From the NCBI GenBank assembly GCA_965153355.1, contig OZ231127.1, positions 54,560,001-54,624,000 of the forward strand: a stretch of DNA of 64,000 nt, written 5' to 3'. Below, in pieces: positions 44,411 to 56,747 of the stretch (positions within the stretch are counted from its first letter, which is position 1; every line of letters begins with the position of its first letter). The stretch comes from Flaccisagitta enflata. Taxonomy: Eukaryota > Chaetognatha > Sagittoidea > Aphragmophora. The position numbers and the translations under genes are program-made. Under the pieces are notes generated by a model. That model was not told the origin of the DNA. It worked only from the letters and a program-made list of their open reading frames with translations, and did no database searches.

Positions 44411-46233
44411 AACGTCGACGACCTGACCAAAAGACAAAAGCACGATACACGGCACTGAGCTTCCCCTAAATTATGTTATGTCAGTCCATCTCACACATTG
44501 GCGGTTTTAAATGACTCGACTAAATGAAAATCGCTAGATCAGTATTACTAAGACCAGGCCAGGAACACCCACAACAAGGATTTACAGAAAACGGTATTCA
44601 TGTCAAAGTCGTACTCTGTTTACATATATTCGTATTATGACAGAGAAAAAGGCAATGTCCTCCCACCGATATGAATTGAAATTTGAAAAAATAGAGTGGT
44701 TGGGGGTGGAGGGGTGGGGAGGTAGACAGTATGATCTCGTTATGTATACTTGGGTTAGATCGTTTTTCTTTTTCGTTTCATAGATCATACCAAAAAAGTT
44801 TTTTTTTCTCTCTTTCAATAATTTTGAGTTTTCTTTAGCTCTCTTCCTGTTCCAATGAAAACATGGATTTTTATTTCCTATCAAAACAATAATATCCGAA
44901 GCAAGAGCTGTGAATGACTGGGTCATTTTTTTAAGTTCATAATTCTTTCTTAAAAATACTCCCTTTTTTAACGAATTCATAATATGGGAAGCAAAGATCT
45001 CCAACATTAATCATCAATATCTAGGAGCTATGATGAGAGCTGTCAACCAATGAATTTCGCTCCTGGGGTGCGGAAAGACAACAACAAGCCCGATCGGGCA
45101 AAGATGCGTCCGGACTGTGCAGTGTCTCCGCGTGTATTGAATATGACTCTGAACATGTGACATATATGGAGAGAAACAGATGGACGGACAGAGAGATAAA
45201 GCGATAGAGTAGCAAAGGAGGCTCTCAAAACGTTTCAATCATTTGATTCAGTATTGGATCTCACCATGGCCCAAAACAGCCGACAAACAAGGTTATCGCG
45301 CAAATGTAACAGACATACCGACGGACGGAAGGACCAATGGAAGGACAGACCCTCTTAAAGAGGTGTGTTCCTGACGGAAGCTTCTTAAAACAAGGCAACC
45401 GAGTTCAATGTAAAATCGAGAAATGTCATAAAGGAGGTGTAATTCCATAAAAACAGTCGCATGTGGTTGGCCAGGCGCAGCAGAAATGCGAAAAACCATC
45501 TTAAAAAATACGGTACTTGATGTATGAGACGAAAGACATCTGAATAAAAAGATAAGAAGAAAATACGTAAAAATGAAATATAAATAAGAATATTGAATAA
45601 TAAAAGAAAAAAAGGTTCGAAGTTCTTAAAACCACTTAACTTTTCCCCCATTTTCTCTCCCTCTCAACAAAAATCAATCTTTTTTTCCCGAGGAGGAAAT
45701 CTAATTTGGAAGGCAAAGACGAAGAATGAGCATGACTACTCTAGAAGAAAGACGATTTTCCTCCCCCCCCCTTAGCCTAATTTAGCCTTTTTTCAGATAT
45801 AAAGAGACTTCCCGTTTTTCCTCGCCGATCTGAAGACGGCGAAGCCTAGGATTTCATCTCATATGTAAATCTAGTTAAAAGGGTATTTGAGATAACCGAA
45901 CAAACATTCCTGTTTGTTCAAGGAAGAGCAAATAGCGGGAGAAGTAAAAAAAAGCTAAAGGGGGAAAAAGTGGAAAAACGAAAAAAGATGAGAGAAGATG
46001 ACGAAGATGACGAGAGGAGAGAGGAAGAAGAAGAAAAACATAAACAAAAAAGAAGTAAGAAAAAGATGTAAGAAAAAGAAAAAAAAAAGAAACAGAAACA
46101 GAAAATGAAAATGAAAATGACAATGACAATGACAATGACAATGACAATGAAACAGAAACAGAAAAAGAACAAGAAATGAAAATTTAGAAAAAGGAGGAAC
46201 CGAAGAAAAAGTGGAAGAAAAACAGAAGAGGAG

Positions 46234-46236
<3 letters not shown>
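44411..46236. other. 1.8 kb, no confident gene
   Basis: Mostly single-copy-looking. 45285-45500 holds degraded CH pieces (ACATACCGACGGACGGAAGG; ACAGTCGCATGTGGTTGGCC). 46070-46150 has (GAAAAT)n and (GACAAT)n runs in an A-rich tract. Confidence 0.4.

Positions 46237-46271
<35 letters not shown>
46237..46271. repeat. (GA)n microsatellite
   Basis: About 17 GA units. Confidence 0.95.
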
Positions 46272-46275
<4 letters not shown>

Positions 46276-46680
46276 TAAACAAAACGAAAATCGGGGTGAA
46301 AAACACTGAAAAACAGAACAAAAATTGTGAGAATGGACATATTATGTAAGAAAGCCAAAGAAATTAAAGCAAAACCCCAAAAGAAAAAAAAAAACGAGGC
46401 AGGAGCAAGTGCAAGTGTCTTAAAATCTGAAAATGCATGGCCTATTATTATCATTATCCTTATCATCATGGGCATAGGAACTGGTATTTGGAGCGGCAAC
46501 TGATAGGCATCGTAAGCTAGGATATTAGTCAGGATTATGTTACTCAAACGAATCCAAAAGACGGACTGATTATGGACCTTTCTCAGTGTCTTTCAGAGTC
46601 AAGTGGCCACAACCAAACAAAGATAGATTGAGACCCAATTTTGGCAAGTTGCAAGTTTCTGATTCGCACAACAAACAAGA

Positions 46681-46681
<1 letters not shown>

Positions 46682-46760
<79 letters not shown>
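46682..46760. repeat. (GA)n microsatellite
   Basis: About 39 uninterrupted GA units. Confidence 0.97.
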
Positions 46761-46763
<3 letters not shown>

Positions 46764-46982
46764 CCCACCTGAGCATCGAGAAAAACAAAAGCATGAAGGA
46801 AAAAAAAATCTTGGGAGGGTCGGAATGAAACAATTGTTGATATGCCACATTGAGTCTTTACTAACACAAAATGAGAGAGAGTCGAATTTACCATAGACAA
46901 ACGAAACGAAACAGCGCTGCCGAAAACAACGCTGCCGAAAACAGCGTTTCGTTTCTTGCAATTGCAGGGTCAACAACAGCTA

Positions 46983-47170
46983 GTCCTTTCAAATTGGGTC
47001 AAATCGTTATTATCGCTGCATTTCCTTATTTCAGTCATTTAATGAAATTGGGTCAAATCATCATCACAGCTGCATTTCCTTAATTCAGTCATTTAATGAA
47101 ATTGGGTCAAATCATCATTACAACTGCATTTCCTCAATTCAGTCATTTAATGAAATTGGGTCAAAGCGTC
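46983..47170 (+). repeat. 54-bp tandem repeat, about 3.3 copies
   Basis: AAATTGGGTCAAATC recurs at 46991, 47045, 47099 and 47153, an exact 54-bp (18-codon) period. In the plus frame each unit reads LGQIIITAAFP..SHLMK. The second unit has a TAA, so any coding sense is broken. Confidence 0.88.
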
Positions 47171-47574
47171 TGCAGTCTGCACTCATGGACTACTGCAGCT
47201 GCCGTCCGGTCAATCAGTGGGCGAGCGAAATGGGTCACAGAGGATAGTTTTTTTTCTCAATTATGTGACAAATTGCGCATGATTCTTCTGCTGAACGAAA
47301 AGGATGGTGTGATGTGAAGTTGCAATAGAACGTTTTGCAGTATGGAGAAATTGAAATATATACGGGGTCGGGAAGGGGGGGACGTGATTTTGAAAAAGAC
47401 GTGGCGTCTCTAATTTCATTTTCGCTTCTCTCGTCTTACAGTAGTCCTTGTAGTTGTTTTTTTGGTTCGTAGACGATGGCCGTAAAAGTTGAATTCAAGA
47501 GGATAGATGTCCCGCACCCGGCAAATCTGCGTTTTACAAAAGGCGTGGCAAGAATGTCTTGCACTTGCCAACAT
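47171..47574. other. No confident gene
   Basis: A frame from 47476 starts MAVKVEFKRIDVPHPANLRF with balanced composition for about 35 codons, then becomes a CTGT/CT artefact. It could be a chance frame; no family is recognised. Confidence 0.25.
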
Positions 47575-47586
47575 CTCTGTCTGTCT

Positions 47587-47620
<34 letters not shown>

Positions 47621-47639
47621 CTGTCTCTCGGTCTGTCCC

Positions 47640-47728
<89 letters not shown>
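47575..47728. repeat. Compound microsatellite (CTGT)n(CT)n
   Basis: About 70 bp of CTGT units followed by about 80 bp of CT. Confidence 0.97.
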
Positions 47729-47733
<5 letters not shown>

Positions 47734-47877
47734 GGTCTCATGGCGGATATGCGAGCGCCAACGCCTCTTCGCCTCAGATCAGCGCGTCATTCATTTTTGT
47801 CAATAATCTGGATCATTTCCGCTGATAAAAAAACGCTGACTGAAGAGCTTACGGAATCGAGAGGTCGTGACTACGAG

Positions 47878-47878
<1 letters not shown>

Positions 47879-47930
<52 letters not shown>
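47879..47930. repeat. (GA)n microsatellite
   Basis: About 26 GA units. Confidence 0.97.
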
Positions 47931-47936
<6 letters not shown>

Positions 47937-48177
47937 TGTAGAACGTGTTTCACCATCTCAAGTGGCTCATATCGGTTTCAAGGATGTCATGTGATATCGA
48001 CTTGAGTGACACATAGTTTTCTGCTATCGTCATGGTCACTTCAGCGAGACCCAAAAGAAAAAGAAATGAGAAATAGACGCCAGAAACATGAAAAGTGAAG
48101 GTTTCACACACAGAAAGGACATCTGCGATTTCAAAAGAAACGTTTGATAGGCGTAGGATCTAACCATGACAAAAAGA

Positions 48178-48420
48178 CTACTGTAATTTATTGCTGTTTT
48201 AGCCCTCTATTATGGGGGAAAAATGTAAGTTATGAAGGGAAAAAGATTAGAAATACAAATATTTTCTACAAACTCTTCATCTTTTTTTCTTTTTATAATA
48301 GATAAAAATGAGAATAACATGAAATTTATTAATTTCTGTGCTAGTGAAAGATTTTGCTTTTCAAAGACGAGGGGGGGGGGGCGCTGAGTAGGGAGAGGCG
48401 CTAATAAGGAGAAATATGGA
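48178..48420. mobile_element. J-family MITE (J4)
   Basis: Left TACTGTAATTTATTGCTGTT and TTAGCCCTCTATTATGGGGG; right GGGGGCGCTGAG ... GGCGCTAATAAGGAGAAATA, inverted relative to J1-type ends. Confidence 0.5.
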
Positions 48421-48526
48421 ATCTATCGACGAAATCCCGAAAACGATACGATTAAGAACATTAAGTAACTTGCCCTAGGCTGCCTAACGCTATTTTATAT
48501 CAATTGAGGTCGGGGTGTCTTTCATA

Positions 48527-48609
48527 CAACAATGGCAATGACTTTCATAAAACAATGGCAATGACTTTTATACATCAATGGCAATGACTTTTATACAACA
48601 ATGGCATTG
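48527..48609. repeat. 23-bp tandem repeat, about 3.6 copies
   Basis: AACAATGGCAATGACTTTTA then TAC is repeated with 1-2 changes per unit. Confidence 0.88.
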
Positions 48610-48861
48610 GATCCTTAGCCAGGCCATAATTTCGACAATCAGCATACATCCTAGAGACGACCCTTATCTGCCTTTTTAGCGCAATGACCACATATTGGAC
48701 ATCAATATGTTCATGTTATCTTTAGAGCTGTACGGACACATCGCTTCATGTCATCGATGTCCTTCTGTCCATCTCTCTGATCTGGTTTATCTCTGATCCA
48801 TTCAAATCCAGCATATCCTCTTTCAGTTTTCCGGCCCGCGTTAGTCGTTCTCGATGGTATG

Positions 48862-48865
<4 letters not shown>

Positions 48866-48919
<54 letters not shown>
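48866..48919. repeat. (CT)n microsatellite
   Basis: About 25 CT units preceded by CTGTCTGTCT. Confidence 0.97.
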
Positions 48920-48922
<3 letters not shown>

Positions 48923-50487
48923 CAAATGCCTCATTCCATTTCAGGCGGATGCCTTATTGCAAGATGCAAAGCCATGTCGTTTTAGCTTTGTTCATGCAAC
49001 TGTTTGTCATTCATTTTCCTTTTCTCAATCCCATTTTCTTTCTTTTTCTTTTTTTTTTTTCTATTTTTTTGTCTCAATTCTTGTTTTCCATCTAAACCCA
49101 GGCGTTGCTTCTCAACCACCTTCGTCGCATTTCTCACCCCCCCCCCTTTTTTTTTTCTTTCACTTTGGCATTTCATTCTTCACGTTTCATGAATCTTTTA
49201 TGAATCGCGAAAAGGAAACAAGGCTCGTTGGGGAAACACCCAGATATTGCGACCCAGTTTCTCAGGGTTTCGTTCTCGTTCTGAGTCTGTTATATTATCT
49301 AAGCATTTTCTTTTTTTGTCAGTTGACAGTTTTTTGGGGGGCAAATATCGTTACACTTGATGGTGCTGGTTGAGCCTGGTTGCTTGGTGTTGTTTATCTT
49401 TACAGAGATTAAACCCAGATATCGACATTATCAAGAAACTTTTCAGCAATGTAAATTCTGCTGATTTGAACTAACAAATCAACAGTCATGGTTTGAAACA
49501 TGAATTGACATTACAGTATCATCTAGAAATTAAACTAACGTTATCATGAGAAAATAATTGAACTCAAATTAAAATCATTTCAAGGCAGCTCAAAATGTTG
49601 TTCAAGGTCCTGAGCCAAGAATTACGCGGATTTGAAGAGGAACAGATGATCAAAGTCTAGGATCCGGTACATGGCAGAAATCTTAAGATCTCTTAAACAG
49701 AGGTTTACTGTGTTTAAACTGCGTGATCATAATTTTTTTAGAAGTATATATTTTTTATTTAATAAAAGACAAAAAGCATTAGTTTTTTTTTTCATGTTTC
49801 GTGTTTATTAACCATAAAAATATTTTTTACAAAAAATAAAAGTGATTGTTTTAGCTCTACCAACTAACTTTATATATCAAGTTTGTTTTGATCAACAATT
49901 TGAGTTTTTCTGAAATGATCAATGGTTATTACAGATGAATATTCAGATGACAGATACTGATTTTAAAACAATAGAAACGCTATCATCGGAAAACGTAACC
50001 CACATAAATAGAAAAGGTGGCTGTCTGGTGGTGTAGAAACACGCACGCGCGCGCGTAAGGGGACGAACTTGCATTCGTCTACGCGTCAAAACACAGACGA
50101 TTGTCGCTTATTGATGGTGGTGAAAATGCAACAAGGACAACGAGAAGGACGATGACCATAACGACGACGACGACAACGACGAACAAACAAACACGTTTCC
50201 ACTCTCGCACACTTGTCTTTTTTTCCCTTTCAGTCTCTTTTCCTTTAATTACAATTGGCTTACTATTCATTTTTCAGATTCTTTTTTAGCGGACACGCGA
50301 CTATATACGTTGCGTTTTGATTTTCAAAGGTAGCCCACTAGGACTAGGGATTGCTTGTTAGGTCATTATCACAGCTGATAACAGGATGCTTTACAAAATA
50401 TACTGAAAACCAAAACAGCTTATCAACGCTTTTGTCAATGGATTATTCATCTGATTCTCGTGCTTTCTGTCTTTCTGTCAATCTATG

Positions 50488-50525
<38 letters not shown>

Positions 50526-50857
50526 GTCTCACAAACAAGTATCCTTCGAGAAAATCCTTGTTGCCTCAATCCTAACAGATCACCTCGATTTGTTGTCTGT
50601 CGACCCTGGATTATAACAAGTCATCGCAGGAAAAGGGTTTGGCGAGAAAGAGACAGACTGATCACTGATCAGGTTGCCACATGAGGGAGCCTAAGGCTAA
50701 GGATGGTGTAAATAAAGAGGTTTGAGGCCATCAGGGGAGTACAGTGTTGGGTGTCGCTATCACAAAAAGATGAGCAAATTTTATCGTTATTCTTTTCTCG
50801 ATGAGTAGCTTTCTGACAGCTCAACAGTCAACCCCTGACAGATAAAAACACATAAAA
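48920..50857. other. 1.9 kb without confident genes
   Basis: Mostly single-copy-looking. Includes a T-rich tract (49020-49160), (ACG)n at about 50159-50190, a CH hairpin remnant (TTTTTTAGCGGACACGCGAC at about 50281) and (CT)n at 50489-50523. Confidence 0.4.
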
Positions 50858-51011
50858 ACTTGACAGTCCGTCTTGACGTCCGTCACACTTTACTTTTTTG
50901 GCATTAATTGGGGTTTTGGCCTTATTGCTCCTGCCCAAATGTTCTACTGACCTCAATTATGGTCCCTGCCCACCCGCACGCGACTGGGGTAGCCGTATAT
51001 CCGGCCTTGTT
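50858..51011 (-). mobile_element. CH-A element, hairpin end truncated
   Basis: GTCCGTCTTGACGTCCGTCA, GCTCCTGCCCAAATGTTCTA, CACCCGCACGCGACTGGGGT, then AGCCGTATATCCGGCCTTGT. Confidence 0.7.
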
Positions 51012-51747
51012 ATCCGTAACACCTATAACTTCGATAACATTGTTGATTACTCTAATTGACACTTTAGAGGATTTTGTTACAGGGCAACAATTACAATATT
51101 ACCTTAGACCCCCTCCCCCCTTACCAAAAGAAAAACAAGTTCATGATAACAGCGATGCGCGTGGTTGATCTTTCAAATGACGAGGATGATAAAGGTGACG
51201 AAATAAGACAACAGGGACGACAAATTAACCAACAAAACCAACCAACTAGTCTACTGACTAACCAACCCAATCAGGTTGCACCCGACCAAAAAAAAAAGAA
51301 GATTCTGTTGTGACAACTGAGCATGTACGCTTATGGGCGCTTTTTGCCGGCCGATGCGGATGGATTGGCAATGACCATTTATTGGATTGGTTGAATATCT
51401 TTCTTGTAAGATTGAAGAAACTGTTGCATGTCGAGAAAACAACAGAGATACTGACCAACGGACTGATAAAGCGGAGTGAATATTCATTATGTATTGACTG
51501 AAAATGATTAAAGAGAAGCTGCAACATGAAGACAGATGACCAGAGGCTTTTTTTTTCTCACATTATGATATTCAGTTTCTTTTAGTGATTCCAGGGTTCG
51601 TTCACCAATGATCATGAATCGCTGCTCAGTAACAGGTAACAGGATAAAACCCTTTTTTTACAAAAAAAAAAAAAGAAGAAAAAGTAATAAAAGAAAAGAA
51701 ACATATTTTCTATTTACTTTCCTCCTCATTGGCACCCCCATCCTATG
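51012..51747. other. No gene seen
   Basis: 51430-51475 (GATACTGACCAACGGACTGA, TAAAGCGGAG) may be a decayed CH end. The rest is single-copy-looking. Confidence 0.35.
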
Positions 51748-51951
51748 TTCAGTTGCGGACACGCAACTCTATAAGTAGCTTTGTTTGTCCATCAATCTGT
51801 CGGTTCATCTGTTGGTCCATGATAATCAAGTTGGAAAGTGTGAAATTGCACATTTGTGATACTGTGTGTGTACGGCATGGGTGAGGATGTGGATGGGTGT
51901 TGTTTGCCCTGCCCACCATCCGCAATAACATTGTGACCCCGCATCACTTGT
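51748..51951 (-). mobile_element. CH-C element, complete
   Basis: TTCAGTTGCGGACACGCAAC, TCTATAAGTAGC, GTCCATCAATCTGTCGG, GAGGATGTGGATGGGTG, and right end CCGCAATAACATTGTGACCC then CGCATCACTTG. The AGTTGCGGAC hairpin is fully self-complementary. Confidence 0.7.
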
Positions 51952-51976
51952 AATTTGTGTATAGGCTCAATAATTG

Positions 51977-52105
51977 TTTTTAATGTGCGCCTTGCACAAC
52001 TATAAGACGTCTTCCCTGTGTGTCTATCAGTTGGATGGTCTGTCTGGCAGATTGATTTTCATTCAGTAATGTAATCTTAATCGGTAAGGCATATTGGCCA
52101 TAGCT
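51977..52105 (-). mobile_element. CH-E element, diverged
   Basis: TTTTTAATGTGCGCCTTGCA, CAACTATAAGACG, GTTGGATGGTCTGTCTGGC, and right end GGTAAGGCATATTGGCCATA. Lies 26 bp after the CH-C, in the same orientation. Confidence 0.5.
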
Positions 52106-52370
52106 AGGTCTTCTATCCTAATAAGGAGTGATACCAAATATCTGATTTGTTCGAAAATAGGATATATCATGTCCTCGATTTCAATAGTGAGCAATTGAAT
52201 CATATACGTACCAACATGAACGCGGCTCTTAGTCACATCAATCTCTAAAGTACATCAGGCGCGTTTTCCTTCGTTGCGTGGCTCATCCACTTTCTAGGTT
52301 CAACGAGAGACATTGACAAAACGGCTTCTGTATCTGTGTCTCCGAATTCTTGTGACTGTCTTTGACTGTT

Positions 52371-52372
<2 letters not shown>

Positions 52373-52432
<60 letters not shown>

Positions 52433-52468
52433 TCTCTCTCTCATCCTCTGCTCTCCCTGCTCCCTCTC

Positions 52469-52557
<89 letters not shown>
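52373..52557. repeat. (GT)n ... (GA)n microsatellites
   Basis: About 58 bp of GT, a 40-bp spacer (CTCATCCTCTGCTCTCCCTG), then about 84 bp of GA. Confidence 0.97.
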
Positions 52558-52560
<3 letters not shown>

Positions 52561-52682
52561 AATAAGGGGGGGGGGGAACAAAGAGGAAAAGGAAAGGAGA
52601 TAACCTCACAAATAAGTGTCGGCGGAATGGGTATTTGTTTACAATTACAAGTAAAAGATGGGTGCAAGCAAAGACAAACAAG

Positions 52683-52890
<208 letters not shown>

Positions 52891-53524
52891 TGGTCAAAAA
52901 GACAAATAAATGGATACTAGCCTAATAAACGACAATGCAGACTGATAGAAAGTTTAAATCATGGATGGACAGAAACAGAAAAGGACAGAGAAAGGAGACA
53001 TTCGTTGACCGGAGACAGTCATCGAGAAGGTCAGAGACAGAGACAAACGTGGAAAAGCGTGGAAGATGGGAGAGGAAGAAAAAGAGGAAAAACTTACTTG
53101 GGCAGATCTTCTTAGCCCAAAGTTCTTTTCCGCGCGGCCCCCAGAGTGCAGTGTGAATAATTGGGTCGTTTCTTATGATTCTCATCTGACCTCGGGATCA
53201 TCAATTGTCCGTTCGTCCGACGTTGTAGGCAAGAAAAGGGGGCGGAGAGAGAAGAGGGAACATGAAAGTTAGCGAGGAGTGTGGGCTATTGGGCATTTTG
53301 GACAGTTGGTTTTAGAATGATGAAATGGCAAAAGACATCGTGGCACCAGAGAAAAACGGTTGACCACGGCAAATGCAATTTATGACGAAAATGTTTAATT
53401 ATGAATTTTCACGCTGATGTCGCCCTTAAGACCCAAAAGAATTCAAAGAAGTAAATTGAAAAGCCAAGAGATCGTAGGATGATTGCCATAGCAGTAATAG
53501 CACAGAACCACTGAACAGTGAGAT
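52891..53524. other. No gene seen
   Basis: Single-copy-looking. Short overlapping frames on both strands lack recognisable domains. Confidence 0.35.
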
Positions 53525-53712
53525 AATAAGAACAATACACGGATACACGGGATACACCGGATACACGGGCCAAGACGGTGTACCTGGCTTTATTCATTCT
53601 TAGACCTTTCCCTAGATCTTAAGTAACTTCCATTTTCCGTGATTTCATACTCTGAGACACAGACGGACGGACGGACGGACCGACAGAGGGACCGACCGAT
53701 AAGTAACATAGC
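53525..53712 (+). mobile_element. Degraded CH-like sequence
   Basis: GAACAATACACGGATACACG with three GGATACACCG-type units, then at 53660 ACGGACGGACGGACGGACCG. The pieces of a CH-A are present, but no hairpin end. Confidence 0.4.
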
Positions 53713-54165
53713 CGCTTGAAGAAGTGCGTTGGCGGCCCTAAATGAGGGGGGCAACGAATGAAGAAATAACCGAATAAACGAAAAGCCTAGAAAAAGTAAC
53801 ATGCACACTAAAACAAATAGACGAGAATAAAGACGAGGACATAAAAGGGAAGTGATGAAAAGAAAAAAAAAGCTTGGGCGGCTGAATGAAAGCCATGACA
53901 CTCGGGGCCGACCTGGAAATGGCCTGATGATGAAGCGCTTTTCTTTTTTTTTCGGTGGGTTTATTTGGGTTTGGTTGCTACGGCAGCGACCAGTGAAAGA
54001 AGTGGAAAAGATGTGCGAGACAGAGATGTCCTTCTTAAAGGGAATTTATTGGGGACGTGGCGCGATCCTTACACGTTCGACGACCCTCCATAGAGCGACC
54101 CATATTTCGGCAAAGACGTGTACACACACGCACTTCTCCATATAAATATCCTTCATTTCACAGTG

Positions 54166-54167
<2 letters not shown>

Positions 54168-54242
<75 letters not shown>
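54168..54242. repeat. (GA)n microsatellite
   Basis: About 37 GA units. Confidence 0.97.
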
Positions 54243-54247
<5 letters not shown>

Positions 54248-54314
54248 TGGCTGCGAAGTGTAATATTTGGTTGCGTAAATGGGCGTAACTGGGCAGAGTT
54301 GACTTGGGACCCAG

Positions 54315-54350
54315 CTTTTTTTAATGGATGCGCGTACTCGACTATATTCG
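54315..54350 (-). mobile_element. CH hairpin-end fragment
   Basis: TTTTTTAATGGATGCGCGTA then CTCGACTATATTCG, a decayed hairpin end abutting the next CH copy. Confidence 0.45.
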
Positions 54351-54504
54351 TTCTTAGTCACAGACACGCGACTCCACACCTTGCCGTGTCGGTCGGTAGG
54401 TCGGTCTGTCGGTAGGCCCGTCACATTTTTGAATTCCTGGCGATTTTCGCACTACTGCTCCTGCCCAACCATCCGCGACACGCTTGCCGTGTATCCGGTC
54501 TTGT
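54351..54504 (-). mobile_element. CH-A element, first of a head-to-tail pair
   Basis: TTCTTAGTCACAGACACGCG, GTCGGTCGGTAGGTCGGTCT, GCTCCTGCCCAACCATCCGC, then TTGCCGTGTATCCGGTCTTG. Its end runs straight into the next copy. Confidence 0.75.
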
Positions 54505-54646
54505 TTTTTAGTCGCGGACACGCGACTCTACACCTTGCTGTGTCAGTCGGTATGTCCGTCCAAAACATTTCTGAATATTGAGCAGTTTTCGCATTACTGC
54601 TCTGCCCAACCATCCGCGACTGGATTGCCATATATCCGGCCTTGCT
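54503..54646 (-). mobile_element. CH-A element, second of a head-to-tail pair
   Basis: TTTTTTAGTCGCGGACACGC, GTCAGTCGGTATGTCCGTCC, CCAACCATCCGCGACTGGAT then TGCCATATATCCGGCCTTGC. The junction shares the T run with no spacer. Confidence 0.75.
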
Positions 54647-55283
54647 GTTTGTTCGTCCGGTCCCTTGCTTAGTCCTTTGCGAGGTAACACCGATTGATTG
54701 ATTGATTGATCCATTTTTCGTCAAATGTGCAATGAGCAACCATCACATCAAATTTTGCTACGAGCTGTGCGAGCGTTCATTGAGAGTCAGGGTACAAAAA
54801 ACATGTACTTTTCTTCGTGGTGTCCAGCTTTGTTGCGTGCAAACTATTCAAAAGTTTTATTTATCCATCCGCCTGTCTGTTCGTCAGTCCGTCCATCCAT
54901 CGTTTCATTTGTTCGTCTGTGTGACGATCCATCTTCCTGCGTATTCTAATCGTATTACCCCACATAGCGTGGCATCCCCATGACAACGTCAGTTTACATC
55001 TTTTTTAATCAGCTTATAAAAGGTTCTTACTTGGCGGGGGAGTTCCTTGCGCTGTCTTTCAAATATTATTCTTAAAGATTAAGATCATGTTTAGGCCTCA
55101 TGAGGCGAATTTCCTCCCCCCCCTCCCAAAAAAAAAGGGGAGAAGGAAAAAAGAAACGCTACGGCGAAAGCAACAGTTAGTTGCGTTTGCGGTATAATCC
55201 TCTAGTGCATTGGTCAGAGGAAGAATTTGATAGTTTAACTGAAATGGACAATCTGATGAACACAGGCGGTTTTAATTGTCTCT
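54647..55283. other. No gene seen
   Basis: Single-copy-looking. GATT repeats at 54690-54708, CCGTCCATCCATC near 54890, and a C/A-rich run at 55120. Confidence 0.35.
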
Positions 55284-55508
55284 CCTCTCTCTCTCTCTCT
55301 CTCTGTTCGGACATTTTCATTTCCTATTCGCGGCGATGATGTCTGATGATTATCTTCTATCTCGACACTTTCAACTGAGTCTTACAATGGAGCTTTTTAT
55401 CACTCGACACTCTTTTGTCCTTTCTGCTAGAATTGGCGGTGATTACGACTCTCTACATCTTTTCCCTTCTATCGTCTGGTTCATTCCCATCCTCCTTGCG
55501 TAATTCTA

Positions 55509-55546
<38 letters not shown>

Positions 55547-55556
55547 ACTCACTCAC

Positions 55557-55610
<54 letters not shown>
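55284..55610. repeat. (CT)n tracts with CACT interruptions
   Basis: CT at 55284-55304 and 55513-55610, the latter with five CACT units in the middle. Confidence 0.9.
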
Positions 55611-55613
<3 letters not shown>

Positions 55614-55782
55614 CACTGCTCTTCATTGCTCTCTCTCTCAATGGCTTTCATGCCACCTTCAATGGCTTGAAAACAGTTCACCCAGGCGATCCACGCTTTT
55701 CCTATTCTCCACACATTTTGCCCTTTCTGACACCCTCCCATTTCATCCTCATCTGAGCTTACCCTTCACCATCGTTAGGAAA

Positions 55783-55985
55783 AAACAAGACCGAAATTCA
55801 CCCCTGTGTCCTACAGGACATCGGCCCTTTGGGGCCGCTGCCCAAAAAGGTTTTCAAGCAATTGGGCAGGAGCAGTAACGCAAAAAACGCCTGTAAACGC
55901 CGAAAAAAGCTAACGCGGCCCGACGGACCGACAGACCGACCAACCGACATAGCGGGTCTGGAGTCGCGTAGCACGCGACTAAAAA
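55783..55985 (+). mobile_element. CH element with an H-type hairpin segment (chimera)
   Basis: Starts AAACAAGACCG like CH, then carries AAATTCACCCCTGTGTCCTA, CAGGACATCGGCCCTTTGGG and GCCGCTGCCCAAAAAGG, which is H-type sequence also at 62115. It then returns to CH (GGGCAGGAGCAGTAACGC, GACGGACCGACAGACC, GAGTCGCGTAGCACGCGACT, AAAAA). Confidence 0.65.
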
Positions 55986-56116
55986 GAAACTATTTAAAAT
56001 CAGCTGTTATTATCTTAGTAATCCTCTTGTCGTTGGCGACATCTTGTCAAATCCTCTCTCTGCTCAGCCCCTCATTATAATGCTACAAAAATCTTTTTTT
56101 TATTCACCTTCACAAA

Positions 56117-56251
56117 TACCGTCGGTCGGTAGGTCGGTAGGTCGGTAGGTCGGTGCGTTGGTGACAGATATTTTTGAATTGCAAGCGGTTTTTGCATTAT
56201 GGCCCCTGGTCAACCGTACGCGACTGTCTTGCCGTGTATCCGGCCTTGTTT
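56117..56251 (-). mobile_element. CH-A element, hairpin end missing
   Basis: Begins directly in (GTCGGTCGGTAG)n. GCCCCTGGTCAACCGTACGC, then GACTGTCTTGCCGTGTATCC and GGCCTTGTTT. Confidence 0.7.
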
Positions 56252-56715
56252 CACTTACAGTTACACGCATTGTACCTCTGTCCAAGCGTTTTTCTTCATG
56301 TTCTTTTGTGACTTTGACTAAAACTAACACACAGACGCTGTGACACTCACAATATCAAAACCGCTGCATCTCAACTGTGCAGTTCACACTCTTTAACTTG
56401 AGCGTGACCCACAGACCAACACAAAGACGGACGGACGAAGCGAGTCTGCAACCAAATCTGGGTACACTCTCTCACAAACTATTTTCTTTAGTCTTTTTTC
56501 TTCTAGCAATCGGGAAAAATTACGTGTTGCGCTTGGCGGTTTTGGGGATGGTAAAAAGCACTTATTGGTATTAAGTGAAGAAGCGGGGAAGCGAAGATAG
56601 TTGCGCGGCGGTGGTAGTAAGGTGACTGCTGCTGCTGCAGCAGCTGCTGCGGCGTTAAGGCGTCCAGAGCAAAAAAGCGAAAGCGACGACCAGAGATAAA
56701 GAGCGGAAGCGGAAG

Positions 56716-56747
<32 letters not shown>

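Noticed and set aside
44427-44462. AAAAGCACGATACACGGCAC as a CH 5' end
   Set aside because: Only about ten bases fit and no CH tract or hairpin follows.
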